Assembly: GCF_031844685.1 (NCBI RefSeq)
Contig: NZ_CP134605.1
Location: 4,461,001 to 4,525,000 of the forward strand
Direction: 5' to 3'
DNA: 64,000 bases
Source of the DNA: Streptomyces sp. ITFR-21
GTDB lineage: Bacteria > Actinomycetota > Actinomycetes > Streptomycetales > Streptomycetaceae
Every line of letters starts with the position of its first letter. Within the stretch, counting starts at the first letter, position 1. The position numbers and the translations under genes were made by a program. A model generated the notes under the pieces. The model had not been told where the DNA came from. It did no database searches and saw only the letters and a list, made by a program, of their open reading frames with translations. This document shows, in pieces, positions 40,908 to 50,993 of this stretch.

Positions 40908-41271
40908 GGCAGGAGCGTATGCGCCGGCGGGCGCCCGGCCCGGCCGAACCGGCGGGGCTGCCGGTTCGGGAGTGGCGGCGTTCCGGTCGGGCGCGGTTCT
41001 GCCGGGAGCCCGTGGGGGCGGTGGCCGGTGGCCGGTGGCCGGTTCGCCGGGAGCCGCGGGGGTAGCGGGGGCCGCGGGGCCGGGGTCCGGGGCCGACGGA
41101 GTCGGCGGGCCTGCGGGGCCGGGCCCGGCCGGGCCGACGGACCCACGGGGCCTGCGGGGCCGGGATCCCGCGGCCGGCATGGGGATATAGCCGGATCCGC
41201 GCCGGCCCAAGTTGCGTGCGGGGGACTTCGACGGGTATCCACAGCGGGAGACGCTGCTGGAGGTTGACGCC

Positions 41272-42156
41272 ATGGCGCATCTGCGGAGGACCTGGAACAG
41301 GTCCGCGATGGGGCGAATGTGGAAGCAGGGCGCCGAAATCGAACTGATGCACCGTTCGATGGGCTTCGCGGCGCTCGGCTTCGTGACGCTGATGCCGCTG
41401 CTGGTGGTGGTCGCCGCCGCGACCCCGTGGCAGCACGGCGCCGGCTTCGCCCAGTGGGTGGTGGACGGCATGGGGCTCGGCCCGCAGCCGGCGGGCGCGG
41501 TCCGCAGCCTCTTCGGCGCGCCGGGCAAGGTGCTCAGTACCACCGGTGCTTGGAGCCTGGCCTCGCTGGCGTTCTTCGGACTGTCGTTCTCGGCGAGTGT
41601 GGAGACCGGCTACCGCAAGATCTGGGACCTGCCGGCCAGCCCCTGGCACAGCGAGTGGCGGCGCGCGGTGTGGCTGGCGGTGCTGACCGGCTATCTCTTC
41701 TGCGAGGCGCAGAGCGCCACCGTGATGGGCACCGGACTGCTCCGCAGCGCGGTCCGGATCACTCTCACGGTCCTCTTCGGCATCCTCTTCTTCGCCTGGG
41801 GCCAGCGCTTCCTGCTCACCGGCGGCATCGACCTGCGTACCGCGCTGCCGGGCGCGGTGTTCACCATGGCCGGACTCGGCGGCCTGCGGGTCTTCTCCTC
41901 CCGGATCTTCTCGCCGCTGATCGTCTCCAACGCGATCACCTACGGCCCGGTGGGCACCGTGCTGATGGTGGTGACCTGGCTGATCGGGGTCGGCTTCGTG
42001 GTCTTCGGCGCGGCGCTGCTCGGGCGGCACTACGGCGCGGTGCGCGGCGGCGTCGACCTGCCCGAGCCGCGGCAGGAGCCGGTCCCGGAGGGCACCGAGC
42101 CCAGCGTGCGGGGGGCCGGCTGGCGCTCGGACGGGGCGGGCGGCGGCGTCGACTGA
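41272..42156 (+). CDS. YihY/BrkB family membrane protein
   Basis: This 294-residue protein starts at the ATG at 41272 (MAHLRRTWNRSAMGRMWKQG), with GGAGG about nine bases upstream. Six hydrophobic segments follow the BrkB pattern: MGFAALGFVTLMPLLVVVAA, LASLAFFGLSFSAS, VWLAVLTGYLFCE, ITLTVLFGILFFAWG, GAVFTMAGLGGLRV and VLMVVTWLIGVGFVVFGAAL. A Pro/Glu-rich cytoplasmic tail ends it. The function of the family is unsettled; BrkB-like proteins are not RNase BN despite older annotation. Confidence 0.86.
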   Translation: MAHLRRTWNRSAMGRMWKQGAEIELMHRSMGFAALGFVTLMPLLVVVAAATPWQHGAGFAQWVVDGMGLGPQPAGAVRSLFGAPGKVLSTTGAWSLASLAFFGLSFSASVETGYRKIWDLPASPWHSEWRRAVWLAVLTGYLFCEAQSATVMGTGLLRSAVRITLTVLFGILFFAWGQRFLLTGGIDLRTALPGAVFTMAGLGGLRVFSSRIFSPLIVSNAITYGPVGTVLMVVTWLIGVGFVVFGAALLGRHYGAVRGGVDLPEPRQEPVPEGTEPSVRGAGWRSDGAGGGVD

Positions 42157-42327
42157 GCCGGCGGGCGCGGCGGCCGGTCGGGCCGGACCGCCGGGCGCGC
42201 CGGACCGGCCGGGCCGGACTCGGCCGAACGGACCCGGCGCGCACGTGTCGGACCGCGGCGGCGCCCGCGCCGGGCGGTATAACGGCGACAACCGACCGAC
42301 ACCCGCCCTACCTCCTGGTGGCCGCAC

Positions 42328-42657
42328 ATGACCAGCCCCGTCACGCTCCCCGTCCCCGTCGCCGCGGCCCTGGAGGCCGCCGACGCCGGCAACACCGAGG
42401 ACTTCGTGCACGCCTTCGCGGACGACGGCGCGGTGGACGACTGGGGCCGGGTCTTCCGCGGGCACGAGGCGATCCGCGCGTGGAGCGACGAGGAGTTCAT
42501 CGGCAAGCAGGTGACGCTGCTGGTCACCGCGGTCCGCACCACGGGCCCCACCACGACGGTGAGCGCCCAGGTGGGCGGCAACGGCTTCAACGGCCCGTCC
42601 GACTTCGCCTTCACGCTGTCCGGCGACCACCTCACCCTGATGCGCATCACGGGCTGA
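42328..42657 (+). CDS. NTF2-like/SnoaL-fold protein
   Basis: This 109-residue protein has the one-domain cone fold of the NTF2-like superfamily: AADAGNTEDFVHAFADDGAV, DDWGRVFRGHEAIRAWSDEE, then three predicted strands to the end. Members are small-molecule-binding proteins or isomerases; nothing here fixes the ligand. It stands alone, 171 bp after the BrkB-like gene. Confidence 0.82.
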   Translation: MTSPVTLPVPVAAALEAADAGNTEDFVHAFADDGAVDDWGRVFRGHEAIRAWSDEEFIGKQVTLLVTAVRTTGPTTTVSAQVGGNGFNGPSDFAFTLSGDHLTLMRITG

Positions 42658-42846
42658 CCGGCGCGCCGCCCGGCCCCGGCCCCCGCGCCGGACCCGTGAC
42701 CGCCGTCCCGGCGCGGCCGCCCGCGCCGTGGGCGTAGGTGTCCCGCCGGCCGGGGGCCGGCGGTCGGCGTCACCGTGACAAGGACGCGCCGGGCGCCCGC
42801 TCCCGCACCGGCCCGGCCCTCCCGCGTAAAACCCGGCCGCCGCCCG

Positions 42847-43674
42847 TCAGTTGAGCATCGCGCGGGCCCCCCGCGCCTGCCGGCGGATGATCTCCGCCGT
42901 CTCCGGGTCGAAGGAGCCGATCACCTCCGCGTACTCCTCCATCTCCGCCGCCCCGCCCAGGAAGTCGCCCATCTTCACCAGTAGTTGGGCGCGCTCCAGC
43001 CGCAGCTTCGCCGGGTGCCGGGGGAGCAGCAGCGTCAGGTCCAGGGTCCACAGCGCGACCGGGCGGCGCTCGGGGCGCGGCGCGGCCCAGGCCCGGATGT
43101 TGTTGAGGATGCGCTGCGCCACGTCCAGCGGGTCGGCCGGGGTCAGCATCGCGGCGGCGAGGGGCGCGCCGGTGGTGGTCGCCACCAGCAGCTCCGCGTC
43201 CCGCTCGGACAGCACCCGGCCGCCGTCGAACGGGTCGACCAAAACGAACGCGCCCGCCGGATCGCCCAGGCCCACCACGAAGCGGCCGGGCAGCGCGACC
43301 CCGTAGACGGGCGCGCCGGCCCGCCGGGCGACCTCGATCCACACCACCGACAGCAGGATCGGCAGCCCGCGCCGGCGCCGCAGCACCTCCTGGAGCAGGG
43401 AGGAGGAGAGCTTCTGGTAGTCGGCCGCCGAACCCCGGAAGCCGTGGCCGACGCCGAGCACCCGGTGCAGCGCGTCCGCCCACTGCCGCGGCGTGCTCAG
43501 CCCGTACGGCAGCAGCCCGGCCAGCCGGTCCAGCTCGACCTGGACCAGGTCGCAGGCCGGGCCGTCCAGCGCCGGGTCCGCCTCCGCGCCGATGAGCAGG
43601 CACAGCTCGGCCAGGTCCGGCCGCTCCTCGCGGGCCGCCGCCGCGAACCGGTCTCGTACGGAGGGGTGCGTCAT
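42847..43674 (-). CDS. SirB1-like transglutaminase-fold protein
   Basis: This 275-residue protein starts MTHPSVRDRFAAAAREERPD and carries the SirB1/YchA-type core: LLPYGLSTPRQWADALHRVL, SSLLQEVLRRRRGLPILLSV and VYGVALPGRFVVGL, followed by TPR-like helices at the C-terminus. The papain-type catalytic Cys is not obvious, as in other SirB1 proteins. The ATG overlaps the stop of the upstream acetyltransferase gene (ATGA), so the pair is co-translated. Confidence 0.84.
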   Translation of the reverse strand: MTHPSVRDRFAAAAREERPDLAELCLLIGAEADPALDGPACDLVQVELDRLAGLLPYGLSTPRQWADALHRVLGVGHGFRGSAADYQKLSSSLLQEVLRRRRGLPILLSVVWIEVARRAGAPVYGVALPGRFVVGLGDPAGAFVLVDPFDGGRVLSERDAELLVATTTGAPLAAAMLTPADPLDVAQRILNNIRAWAAPRPERRPVALWTLDLTLLLPRHPAKLRLERAQLLVKMGDFLGGAAEMEEYAEVIGSFDPETAEIIRRQARGARAMLN

Positions 43675-44642
43675 GCCGCCGGCCGCCGGTAGTGGTAGCC
43701 GTGGTGGTCCAGGAAGCCGAGCCGGTCGTAGAACGCCCGCGCGACGGCGTTGTCCGCCTCGACCTGGAGGTATCCGGCGGTGGCGCCCTCGTCGTACACC
43801 TGCCGGGCCAGCGCGCCCATCACCGCGGTGGCCAGGCCGCGCCGCCGCCGCGACGGCGCCACCTCCACCGCGCCGAACAGCGCCCACGGCCCGTCCACCA
43901 CGGCCCGCCCGATGCCGCCGGGCGTCGTCGCGAACCACACCGCGGGCCCGCCCGAGACCACCGCGAGCGCCGCGTCCGCCCGCTCCCCGGTGCGCCGGTA
44001 CGCGGCGAGCCAGTCGGGGCCGGGGGTGCGCGACAGCGTCACCCCGGTGTCCGGCAGCGAGGTGAGGGGGGCCAGCGGCGCGGTACGCACCAGGGTGTCC
44101 CCTTCCCGTATCCAGGCCCGCCCGTCCAGCGCCGCCCCCAACGGCGAGGAGTCCGGCACCTGGAGATACGGGATCAGCCCCCGATCGCCGTACCAGCGCG
44201 CCACCTCCGCCAGCGCCCGGTCCACCGGCATGCCCGGATCCCCGCCGACCAGCACCGAGTTGGCCCGCCGGGTGAAGCCGCCGGACGCCCGCAGCGTCCA
44301 GCCGCCCAGCGCCGAGGTCTCGGCGGCCGGCCAGGCCCGGGACGCGATCCGCTCCAACTCCTCGGCGGTGACGGCCGGTACGCCCGGACCCCGGCGCACC
44401 GGGGCCGGCGGCACCACCTTGCCCGCTACCAGCACCGCCCGCGGGATGCGGACCGTTTCCCCGGTCCGGCGAGTGACACTCACCACTTCCGCATCCCACG
44501 ATACGAGAACACCCACCGTGTCGGTGAACGTAGGATGCCCGTCGGTGATCTCCGTCAGCTGTCGTACCGATACCCGTTTCCCCACGTCGTCGGGGGTGAT
44601 CCGGATTTCGAGCCGAGCTCCGGACGAGAAATCCCCTGGCAT
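43671..44642 (-). CDS. GNAT-family N-acetyltransferase with N-terminal extension
   Basis: This 323-residue protein has about 170 residues of N-terminal material: an SH3-like beta region (LEIRITPDDVGKRVSVRQLT, VLVSWDAEVVSVTRRTGETV) and a divergent first acetyltransferase half. The C-terminal GNAT domain carries the acetyl-CoA motif VAPSRRRRGLATAVMGAL and ends VEADNAVARAFYDRLGFLDH. The substrate is unknown. Divergent from fdxA; the 109-bp gap between them must hold both promoters. Confidence 0.87.
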   Translation of the reverse strand: MPGDFSSGARLEIRITPDDVGKRVSVRQLTEITDGHPTFTDTVGVLVSWDAEVVSVTRRTGETVRIPRAVLVAGKVVPPAPVRRGPGVPAVTAEELERIASRAWPAAETSALGGWTLRASGGFTRRANSVLVGGDPGMPVDRALAEVARWYGDRGLIPYLQVPDSSPLGAALDGRAWIREGDTLVRTAPLAPLTSLPDTGVTLSRTPGPDWLAAYRRTGERADAALAVVSGGPAVWFATTPGGIGRAVVDGPWALFGAVEVAPSRRRRGLATAVMGALARQVYDEGATAGYLQVEADNAVARAFYDRLGFLDHHGYHYRRPAA

Positions 44643-44751
44643 GCGTGCCCCTCCTGTTCGGATCGTGCCCCGGAACGGAGATACTAGGTGCGGGCATCGA
44701 CGACGCCGCGCTCCCCGCGCGAGATGAGCCCTATCGAGGAGGAACGACAGC

Positions 44752-45072
44752 GTGACCTACGTCATCGCGCAGCCTTGTGTCGACGTCAAGGACAAGGCGT
44801 GCATCGAAGAGTGCCCGGTCGACTGCATCTATGAGGGCTCCCGGTCCTTGTACATCCACCCGGACGAATGCGTCGACTGCGGCGCGTGCGAGCCGGTCTG
44901 CCCGGTCGAGGCGATCTTCTACGAGGACGACACCCCGGAGGAGTGGAAGGACTACTACAAGTCGAATGTGGAGTTCTTCGACGAGCTCGGCTCGCCCGGC
45001 GGTGCCTCCAAGCTGGGCCTGATCGAGCGCGACCACCCCTTCATCGCCGCACTGCCCCCGCAGAACGGCTGA
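44752..45072 (+). CDS. fdxA: 7Fe ferredoxin FdxA
   Basis: This 106-residue protein starts at a GTG after GAGGAGG. The 3Fe-4S/4Fe-4S pattern is complete: CVDVKDKACIEECPVDC near the N-terminus and CVDCGACEPVCPVEA at about 40-54. The C-terminal half (EEWKDYYKSNVEFFDELGSP) is typical of the actinobacterial 7Fe type. It is an electron carrier, often serving cytochrome P450 or redox enzymes. A 10-bp hairpin terminator follows the gene. Confidence 0.97.
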   Translation: MTYVIAQPCVDVKDKACIEECPVDCIYEGSRSLYIHPDECVDCGACEPVCPVEAIFYEDDTPEEWKDYYKSNVEFFDELGSPGGASKLGLIERDHPFIAALPPQNG

Positions 45073-45095
45073 CGCCGCCCGGGGACCACGCTGCG

Positions 45096-45126
45096 GGCCC
45101 CGTACGGCGACCAGCTGTACGGGGCC
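45096..45126 (+). terminator. 10-bp hairpin terminator after fdxA
   Basis: Perfect arms ggccccgtac (45096-45105) and gtacggggcc (45117-45126) with an 11-nt loop lie 23 bp after the fdxA stop and before the dapC start. Confidence 0.7.
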
Positions 45127-45179
45127 GTGGTGTCTCCCCTGGGCCCCGAGCCCGGCAGGGCACGAGCGAGAGTGAACAC

Positions 45180-46280
45180 GTGAGCATCTCCGCCCGCCTC
45201 CCGGTGTTCCCCTGGGACCGCCTGGAGCCGTACAAGGCCGCCGCGGCCGCGCATCCGGACGGCGTGGTCGATTTGTCGGTAGGCACCCCGGTGGACCCGG
45301 TGCCCGACGTCATCCGGCGGGCGCTGGTTGCCGCCGCCGACAGCCCCGGCTACCCGCTGACCTACGGCACGGCCGCGCTGCGCGAGTCCGCCGCCCGCTA
45401 TCTGCGGGACCGGCACGGGGTGGCCGGCGCGGACCCGGCGGCGGTCCTGCCGCTGATCGGCTCCAAGGAGCTGGTCGCGCTGCTGCCGCTGCTGCTGGAC
45501 CTGCGCGAGGGCGACCAGGTCGGCTACCCGGACCTCGCGTACCCGACGTACGAGATCGGCGCGCTGATCGCCCGCGCCGAGCCGGTCCCGTACGGCGACC
45601 CGGTGGCCGAGCTCGATCCGGCGCGGGTCAGGGTGCTGTGGCTGAACAGTCCGTCCAATCCCACCGGGCGGGTGCTGGCGGTCGGCGAGCTGCGGCGGAT
45701 CGTGGAGTGGGCGCGCCGGCACGGCGTCCTGGTGGTGTCCGACGAGTGCTACATCGAGCTGGGCTGGGAGGGCGCGGAGCCGGTCTCGGTGCTGCGGCCC
45801 GAGGTCTGCGGGGACAGCCACGACGGGCTGGTCGCGGTCCACTCGCTGTCCAAGCGGTCCAACTTCGCGGGCTACCGCGGCGCGTTCCTGGCCGGTGATC
45901 CGGCGGTGGTCCGCGAGCTGCTGGGGGTACGCAAGCACGCCGGCATGATCGTGCCGCAGCCGGTGCAGGCCGCGATGGCCGCCGCGCTCGACGACCGGGC
46001 GCACGCGGTGGAGCAGAAGGAGCGCTACCGCCGCCGCCGCGCCGATCTGCGGGCCGCCCTGGAGGGCGCCGGCTTCCGGATCGAGCACAGCGAGGCCAGC
46101 CTCTACCTGTGGGCCACCCGCGACGAGGGGTGCTGGGAGACGGTCGGCGACCTCGCCAAGCGGGGCATCGTCGTCGCCCCCGGCGAGTTCTACGGCCCGG
46201 CCGGCGCGCGGTTCGTCCGGGTCGCCCTGACCGCCACGGACGAGCGGGTGGCGGCGGCGGTCGACCGGCTGGCCGGCTGA
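45180..46280 (+). CDS. dapC: N-succinyldiaminopimelate aminotransferase (DapC)
   Basis: This 366-residue class I/II PLP aminotransferase has YPLTYGTAALRESAARYL, LNSPSNPTGRVL (PLP-binding Asn) and VSDECYIELGW (PLP-binding Asp). The Schiff-base Lys is in HSLSKRSNFAGYRG, and the substrate-binding Arg in GARFVRVALT. The sequence SKRSNFAGYR and the short length match the actinobacterial DapC type. It converts N-succinyl-2-amino-6-oxopimelate to N-succinyl-LL-diaminopimelate, the step before DapE, whose gene lies 3.5 kb downstream. The GTG at 45180 fits the family N-terminus. Confidence 0.93.
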   Translation: MSISARLPVFPWDRLEPYKAAAAAHPDGVVDLSVGTPVDPVPDVIRRALVAAADSPGYPLTYGTAALRESAARYLRDRHGVAGADPAAVLPLIGSKELVALLPLLLDLREGDQVGYPDLAYPTYEIGALIARAEPVPYGDPVAELDPARVRVLWLNSPSNPTGRVLAVGELRRIVEWARRHGVLVVSDECYIELGWEGAEPVSVLRPEVCGDSHDGLVAVHSLSKRSNFAGYRGAFLAGDPAVVRELLGVRKHAGMIVPQPVQAAMAAALDDRAHAVEQKERYRRRRADLRAALEGAGFRIEHSEASLYLWATRDEGCWETVGDLAKRGIVVAPGEFYGPAGARFVRVALTATDERVAAAVDRLAG

Positions 46281-46329
46281 GCCCCGGACCGGACGACGCG
46301 CCCGGCGGCGTAGGGAGGACGGAGGCAAA

Positions 46330-46373
46330 GGGGAGGGGCCCGGCGGACACCCGTGTCCGCCGGGCCCCTCCCC
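46330..46373. terminator. Bidirectional 21-bp hairpin between convergent genes
   Basis: Arms 46330-46350 and 46353-46373 are exact reverse complements, with at most a few bases unpaired at the tip. It lies 50 bp after dapC and 17 bp from the end of the convergent secreted-protein gene, so it probably serves both. Confidence 0.85.
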
Positions 46374-46390
46374 TTCCTGACGCGGGCCGC

Positions 46391-46837
46391 TCAGCCCAGC
46401 GGGAGCCCGCTCACGGGGAGACCGCCCAGCGGGAGGGCGCCGGTGCCGGGCGGCGTTGAGGCCGGCAGCAGGTCCGGCACCGCGCTGCCCGCGGACTCCG
46501 CGGTCGCGCCGACGATCCGGCCCGCCGCGTCGCCGGCGCCGCCCGTGGCCCGCCGCGCGGTGGGCAGCGCGGCCCTGGCGGTGGTGCCGACGACCCGGTC
46601 CGCGGCCGGCAGCACGGTCGTCGCCGCCTGGGTGCCGGCCTGGCCGGCCAGCAGGGACGCCTGGTGCGAGGTGCCCTGGACGGTGTTGCTCAGGCCGGTC
46701 TCCAGGTGGCTGAGGCCGCCCAGGTCCGGGTCGGGCGAGGCGGCGGCGTGGGCGGCGCCCGCCCCGATCAGAGGAGCGGCGGCGGCGCCGAGCAGCAGTG
46801 CGGCCTGGACGATCCGGCGCGGGAGGGGGAGGGACAT
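46391..46837 (-). CDS. Small secreted protein of unknown function
   Basis: This 148-residue protein has a clear signal peptide (MSLPLPRRIVQAALLLGAAA, cleaved near AGAAHAAA). The mature part is Ala/Gly/Thr-rich and low in charge (GLSHLETGLSNTVQGTSHQA), ending LPLGGLPVSGLPLG. Related streptomycete proteins are often auto-labelled ATP-binding protein, but no nucleotide-binding motif is present. The function is unknown. Confidence 0.75.
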   Translation of the reverse strand: MSLPLPRRIVQAALLLGAAAAPLIGAGAAHAAASPDPDLGGLSHLETGLSNTVQGTSHQASLLAGQAGTQAATTVLPAADRVVGTTARAALPTARRATGGAGDAAGRIVGATAESAGSAVPDLLPASTPPGTGALPLGGLPVSGLPLG

Positions 46838-46984
46838 GGTGCGTGGTGCTCCTTGTGCGGAGGGGGGAACCGTCGGGTGTCCGCCGGGCGGACACGCTGA
46901 CTACCGCTCGGCGGGCCGGAAGGTTGCGGGGCACTCGGGTAAAGAACGGGCAATGCGTCACATCATAGGAATCCGGTGATCGGG

Positions 46985-48316
46985 CGGAGGCGCCGGCCGC
47001 CAGCGTCAGCTGCCCGGTGCTCTCGCTCAGCCGCGTCACGTCGGCCGAGCCGCTTTGGCCGTAGCCGGGCAGCAGCTCCACCGACGCCACCGGGCTGCCG
47101 GGGGCGTCGCCGCCGCCGACCTTGTACAGGCCGACCCCGCCGCCGCTGCGGTAGGCCGCGAGGTTGGCGTTCGGCAGCGTGCTCCAGGTGCCGGACTGCG
47201 GGTTGTACGCGTAGCCCCGGTCGGTCAGCGCGTCGGAGCTGACGCCGCCGGAGACCAGCAGCTGCCCGTTGGCCGCGGCATAGGCCGCGGCCCACTGGGT
47301 GGAGGGCAGGTCGGCGATCGGGGACCAGCTGTCGGCCGCCGGGTCGTAGATCTCCAGCTTCGGGTCGGGGTCGCCGGTCGGGCCCCGGCCGCCGGCGGCG
47401 TAGAACCTGCCGTCGATGAAGCCGTGGGCCGGGGACTCGCGGGTGTCGGACGCGCCCGCCGGCTTCGTCCAGCTGCCGGCGACCGGGTCCAGCGCGTACA
47501 GGTCCTTGCTGTCCACGGAGCCGTCGTAGCCGAAGGCCGAGTAGATCCTGCCGTCGTAGGCGCCGACGGCGTTGTCCATGACGCTCAGCGGGAAGTCCGG
47601 GGCGGTCTGCCAGGCGCCGTCCGACGGTCCCGCGGCCGGCCGGGCTCCCGTTCCTGCCCCGGCCACCGCCTTGGCGGCCTTGCCGGACAGCGGGGAGAAG
47701 GCCCCCCGGACCGTCTTCAGCGGGGCGCCCGCGGCCTCGACCCGGAAGCCGCCGGACTGCTCGCCCAGTTTCAGCGCGGCGGGCGCGCCGCCGGTGTTCT
47801 TCACCTTCAGGTTCTTGGCCGCCGACTTCCCCCAGCCGACCGAGGCGCTGGCCGATGCCGGGGTGACCGTCAACCGCCCGGCCTTGAGCTTGAAGTCGGC
47901 GCGCACCGCGCTGTCCGCGCCGACCTTCACCGTCTTGGACAGCGGGCTGTAGTGCGCCCTGGCCGCGCTGAACGGGTGGCTGCCGAGGACCGTGGAGAAC
48001 AGCGAGTAGAAGCCGTCGCCGAGGTTCGGGTCGTCGGGGGTGGCCACCGTCGTCGCGGTCTCGGCCGGGGCCGCGGTGTCGGTGACGGTCGCGCCGCCCG
48101 CGCCCGCGCCCGCGCCGGTGTTGGCGTCGGTGACGGTGCCGACCACCAGCGCGCCCGGGTTGGGCGTCAGGGACCGGTCGCCGGCGAAGACGTCGTCGAC
48201 CTGACCTGTACGCCGAGCGCGGCCGGCGCGGTGGCGCTGAAAACCGCCAGCAGGGCGGCGATCCTCCGCCGGGTAACGGGTCTGGGTATGTCGGACGTGC
48301 GCAAGTGTGACTCCAT
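46985..48316 (-). pseudogene. Remnant of a large secreted kelch/peptidase-type protein
   Basis: An intact signal-peptide start (MESHLRTSDIPRPVTRRRIA, from 48316) runs into ALGVQ and then stops in its own frame. A second frame continues as DDVFAGDRSLTPNPGALVVG (carboxypeptidase-regulatory-like), an Ig-like part, then several kelch units (FIDGRFYAAGGRGP, AYAAANGQLLVSGG). The similarity ends near LTLAAGASA. Such proteins are normally far longer, with an N-terminal subtilisin-like domain. An internal deletion with frameshift and a lost C-terminus make this a pseudogene. Confidence 0.75.
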
Positions 48317-48687
48317 GCGTGATGGCAGGGGGCGACCCGTACGCGGTGCTCGGGCGACGGTGGGTGCGCGGGCATCCACCGGGGCTCAACGTGCGAGTCC
48401 TGCGCGGAACATGTCAATGAACGCGGAGCGTCGTGTTTCGGCACCCAGGGTGACGATCGGGATCCGGAATCGGCGGACCGGCACCGGAACTGACGGGCTT
48501 TCCGATGGTTTGTGTTGCCTGTGCGGCGGTTGTGCGCGGCGGCCGGGGCGGCCGGAGACCGCCGGAGCAGCGCGGGCGGGGTGCAGGCGTGAACACGACA
48601 CGGCGGCAAGCCGCCAGGCCGGCGGACGCGGGAATCGGGGCAGGACGGGGCATGTCGCGAAGGGCGGCGGAGGCGGTCGCGGCCGGG

Positions 48688-49668
48688 TCAGCCCGCCACC
48701 GTGATCAGCACCAGCCCGTCCGGGCGGCCGCCCACCGGCGCACTGCTGCCGGTACGGGCGCCGCCACCGGTCCTGCTCGCCGCCGGCCGCTGCTTCTGCC
48801 AGCCCTTGGCCGACTGCGCCGCCTGCCAGTCCATGCCGCCGAAGGCCACCCGCTCGACCTTGAGGTCGTGGGCGTGCGCCACCGCCCACTGCGCCAGCTC
48901 CCAGCCGCGCCGGGTGCCGTCGCCCTCGGCGGCGCCCCCGGCCGGGGCGGACGGCACCGCGACCGTACGGGGCTGCCCGCCGTCCGCGTGCGGCGCGACC
49001 TGCGCGCCGAACTCGCGGGTCAGCAGGGCGGCCACGGCGGCCGTACTGCCGGGCCTGCCGCCCGCGCTGTACGGGGTGTCCGCGCCGGTCGTGCAGCTCA
49101 GCGCGCCCGCGTCGTGGCCGGACAGCGCGGCCGACAGCAGCGTGGCGTCGGCCTCGTGCTTGGCGTACGCCTGCGGGTAGCCGCTGCGCTGCACCCTCTG
49201 GGCGGCGACGGTCAGCGGCAGGCGGGTGTAGCCCTTGATCTTCACCAGGCTGTCGAAGAAGACGTTGGAGGCGTAGACCGGGTCCAGGATCTGCCGCTCG
49301 GTGCCCCAGCCCTGCGAGGGGCGCTGCTGGAACAGGCCCAGCGAGTCGCGGTCGCCGTGGTCCAGGTTCTCCAGCCGGGACTCCTGCAGCGAGGTGGCCA
49401 GGGCTATGGTCAGCGCGCGCTCGGGCAGCCCCCGCGCGGTCGCGACCGCGGCGACGGTGGCGGCGTTCCCCGCCTGCTTCACCGACAGCGACAGCTCGCC
49501 GCCGGCCGCCCGTACGGTGCAGCCCGCCCCCGGCGGGCCGTTCTCCTGCTCGAAGTGGTACGCCACGTAGCCCGCCGCGCCCAGCAGCACCAGCCCCAGG
49601 GCCACGATCCTCAGTCCGCGGCCGCGCGACGTCTCGCCCTTCCCGGGCCGGCTGGATGCGCTGGGCAT
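48688..49668 (-). CDS. Membrane-anchored SLT/lysozyme-like protein
   Basis: This 326-residue protein has one N-terminal helix ([20 protein letters not shown], about 19-38) and an extracellular domain with [20 protein letters not shown] and [17 protein letters not shown]. These are the soluble-transglycosylase-like Glu and following motif of an actinobacterial family. Copies are often auto-labelled heavy metal transporter, which nothing here supports. The C-terminus is Gly/Ser-rich. It is divergent from dapE. The 371-bp gap on its downstream side (48317-48687) holds no gene I can support. Confidence 0.72.
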   Translation of the reverse strand: MPSASSRPGKGETSRGRGLRIVALGLVLLGAAGYVAYHFEQENGPPGAGCTVRAAGGELSLSVKQAGNAATVAAVATARGLPERALTIALATSLQESRLENLDHGDRDSLGLFQQRPSQGWGTERQILDPVYASNVFFDSLVKIKGYTRLPLTVAAQRVQRSGYPQAYAKHEADATLLSAALSGHDAGALSCTTGADTPYSAGGRPGSTAAVAALLTREFGAQVAPHADGGQPRTVAVPSAPAGGAAEGDGTRRGWELAQWAVAHAHDLKVERVAFGGMDWQAAQSAKGWQKQRPAASRTGGGARTGSSAPVGGRPDGLVLITVAG

Positions 49669-49748
49669 GTGCCGACCCTACCGAAGCGGACGCGGTGCGG
49701 CCCACCACCTCACCCGGGCCGGCCGGGCGCCGTCATAGGGTCGGGCGC

Positions 49749-50816
49749 ATGGGCAACGGACTGGACTTGGGGATGGACGCCGCGCGGCTGACCGCGCGGC
49801 TGGTCGACGTGCCGTCGGTCAGCCGGGACGAGAGGGCGCTGGCGGATCTCATCGAGGAGGCGCTGCGCGCGGTGCCGGGACTGCGGGTGGACCGGGACGG
49901 CGACGCGGTGGTGGCCCGGACCGCGCTGGGACGGGCGGAACGGGTGGTGCTGGCCGGCCACATCGACACCGTGCCGGTCGCGGACAACGTGCCGTCGCGG
50001 CTGGACGGGGCCGGGCTGCTGTGGGGCTGTGGCACCTCCGACATGAAGGCCGGGGTCGCCGTGCAGCTGCGGCTGGCCGCGACGCTGACGGCGCCGAACC
50101 GGGACCTGACCTACGTGTTCTACGACGCCGAGGAGATCGCCGCCGAGTTCAACGGCCTCAAGCGGCTGGTCGAACGGCACCCGGACTGGCTGGCCGGCGA
50201 CTTCGCGGTACTGCTGGAGCCCACCGGCAACCGGGTGGACGGCGGCTGCCAGGGCACCTTGCGGGTCCAGGTGCGCACCACCGGGCGCCGCGCGCACTCC
50301 GCCCGCAGCTGGCTGGGTGACAACGCCATCCACAAGGCCGCGCCGATCCTGGCCCGGCTGGCCGCGTACGAGCCGCGGCGGGTCGAGATCGACGGCCTGG
50401 TCTACCCCGAGGGCCTGAACGCCGTGCTGATCGAGGGCGGCCACGCCGGCAACGTCATCCCCGACAGCTGCGCGGTGACCGTCAACTACCGCTTCTCACC
50501 CGACCAGAGCGAGGCCGAGGCGCTGGAGCGGGTGCGCGGGGTCTTCGACGGCTTCGAGGTCGTCCTGGCCGACAGCGCGCCCGGCGCCCTGCCGGGGCTC
50601 TCGCACCCGGCCGCCGCCGCGTTCGTCGCGGCGATCGGCACCGCACCCGCCGCCAAGGAGGCGTGGACCGACGTGGCCCGCTTCTCCGCGCTCGGCATCC
50701 CGGCGGTGAACTACGGTCCCGGCGACCCGACCCTCGCCCACACCCGGGAGGAGAACGTCGCGGTCGCGGCCGTCCTGGAGGCGGAGGAGAAACTGCGCCG
50801 CTGGCTGACGGGGTGA
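49749..50816 (+). CDS. dapE: Succinyl-diaminopimelate desuccinylase (DapE)
   Basis: This 355-residue M20 metallopeptidase-type enzyme has metal ligands in [10 protein letters not shown] (His), [11 protein letters not shown] (bridging Asp) and [14 protein letters not shown] (Glu-Glu). [20 protein letters not shown] is typical of the actinobacterial DapE type. It hydrolyses N-succinyl-LL-diaminopimelate to LL-DAP for lysine and peptidoglycan. The ATG at 49749 is chosen; an in-frame ATG at 49773 is also possible. The next gene on the strand is the phage-interrupted LOG-family gene. Confidence 0.92.
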   Translation: MGNGLDLGMDAARLTARLVDVPSVSRDERALADLIEEALRAVPGLRVDRDGDAVVARTALGRAERVVLAGHIDTVPVADNVPSRLDGAGLLWGCGTSDMKAGVAVQLRLAATLTAPNRDLTYVFYDAEEIAAEFNGLKRLVERHPDWLAGDFAVLLEPTGNRVDGGCQGTLRVQVRTTGRRAHSARSWLGDNAIHKAAPILARLAAYEPRRVEIDGLVYPEGLNAVLIEGGHAGNVIPDSCAVTVNYRFSPDQSEAEALERVRGVFDGFEVVLADSAPGALPGLSHPAAAAFVAAIGTAPAAKEAWTDVARFSALGIPAVNYGPGDPTLAHTREENVAVAAVLEAEEKLRRWLTG

Positions 50817-50993
50817 CCGCGTACCGCCCGGCCGGCCGCGGCTGGCTGACGTGTACCGCCGTACGCCGTCCCGCGCCGCCGTGCCCGACTGCCGCGTCCC
50901 GCCGGAGGCGTCGGGGCGACGCGCGGGCGGGGGCGCCGCGCGGCACCCGACGACCCCCCGGCCGTGGCGCCCCGATATGCGTACGCTGCCGGT

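Noticed and set aside
46391-46837. ATP-binding protein annotation often given to this family
   Set aside because: It is a short exported Ala/Gly-rich protein without a Walker or other nucleotide-binding motif.
44955-48389. A 1,144-codon reverse-strand open frame spanning dapC, the secreted gene and the kelch region
   Set aside because: Only its 5' third has real similarity (kelch pseudogene). The rest is antisense to dapC and other genes and is an artefact of GC-rich codon use.
48688-49668. Heavy metal transporter annotation often given to this family
   Set aside because: There is one membrane helix and an SLT-like domain but no metal-transport motif or multi-helix membrane domain.
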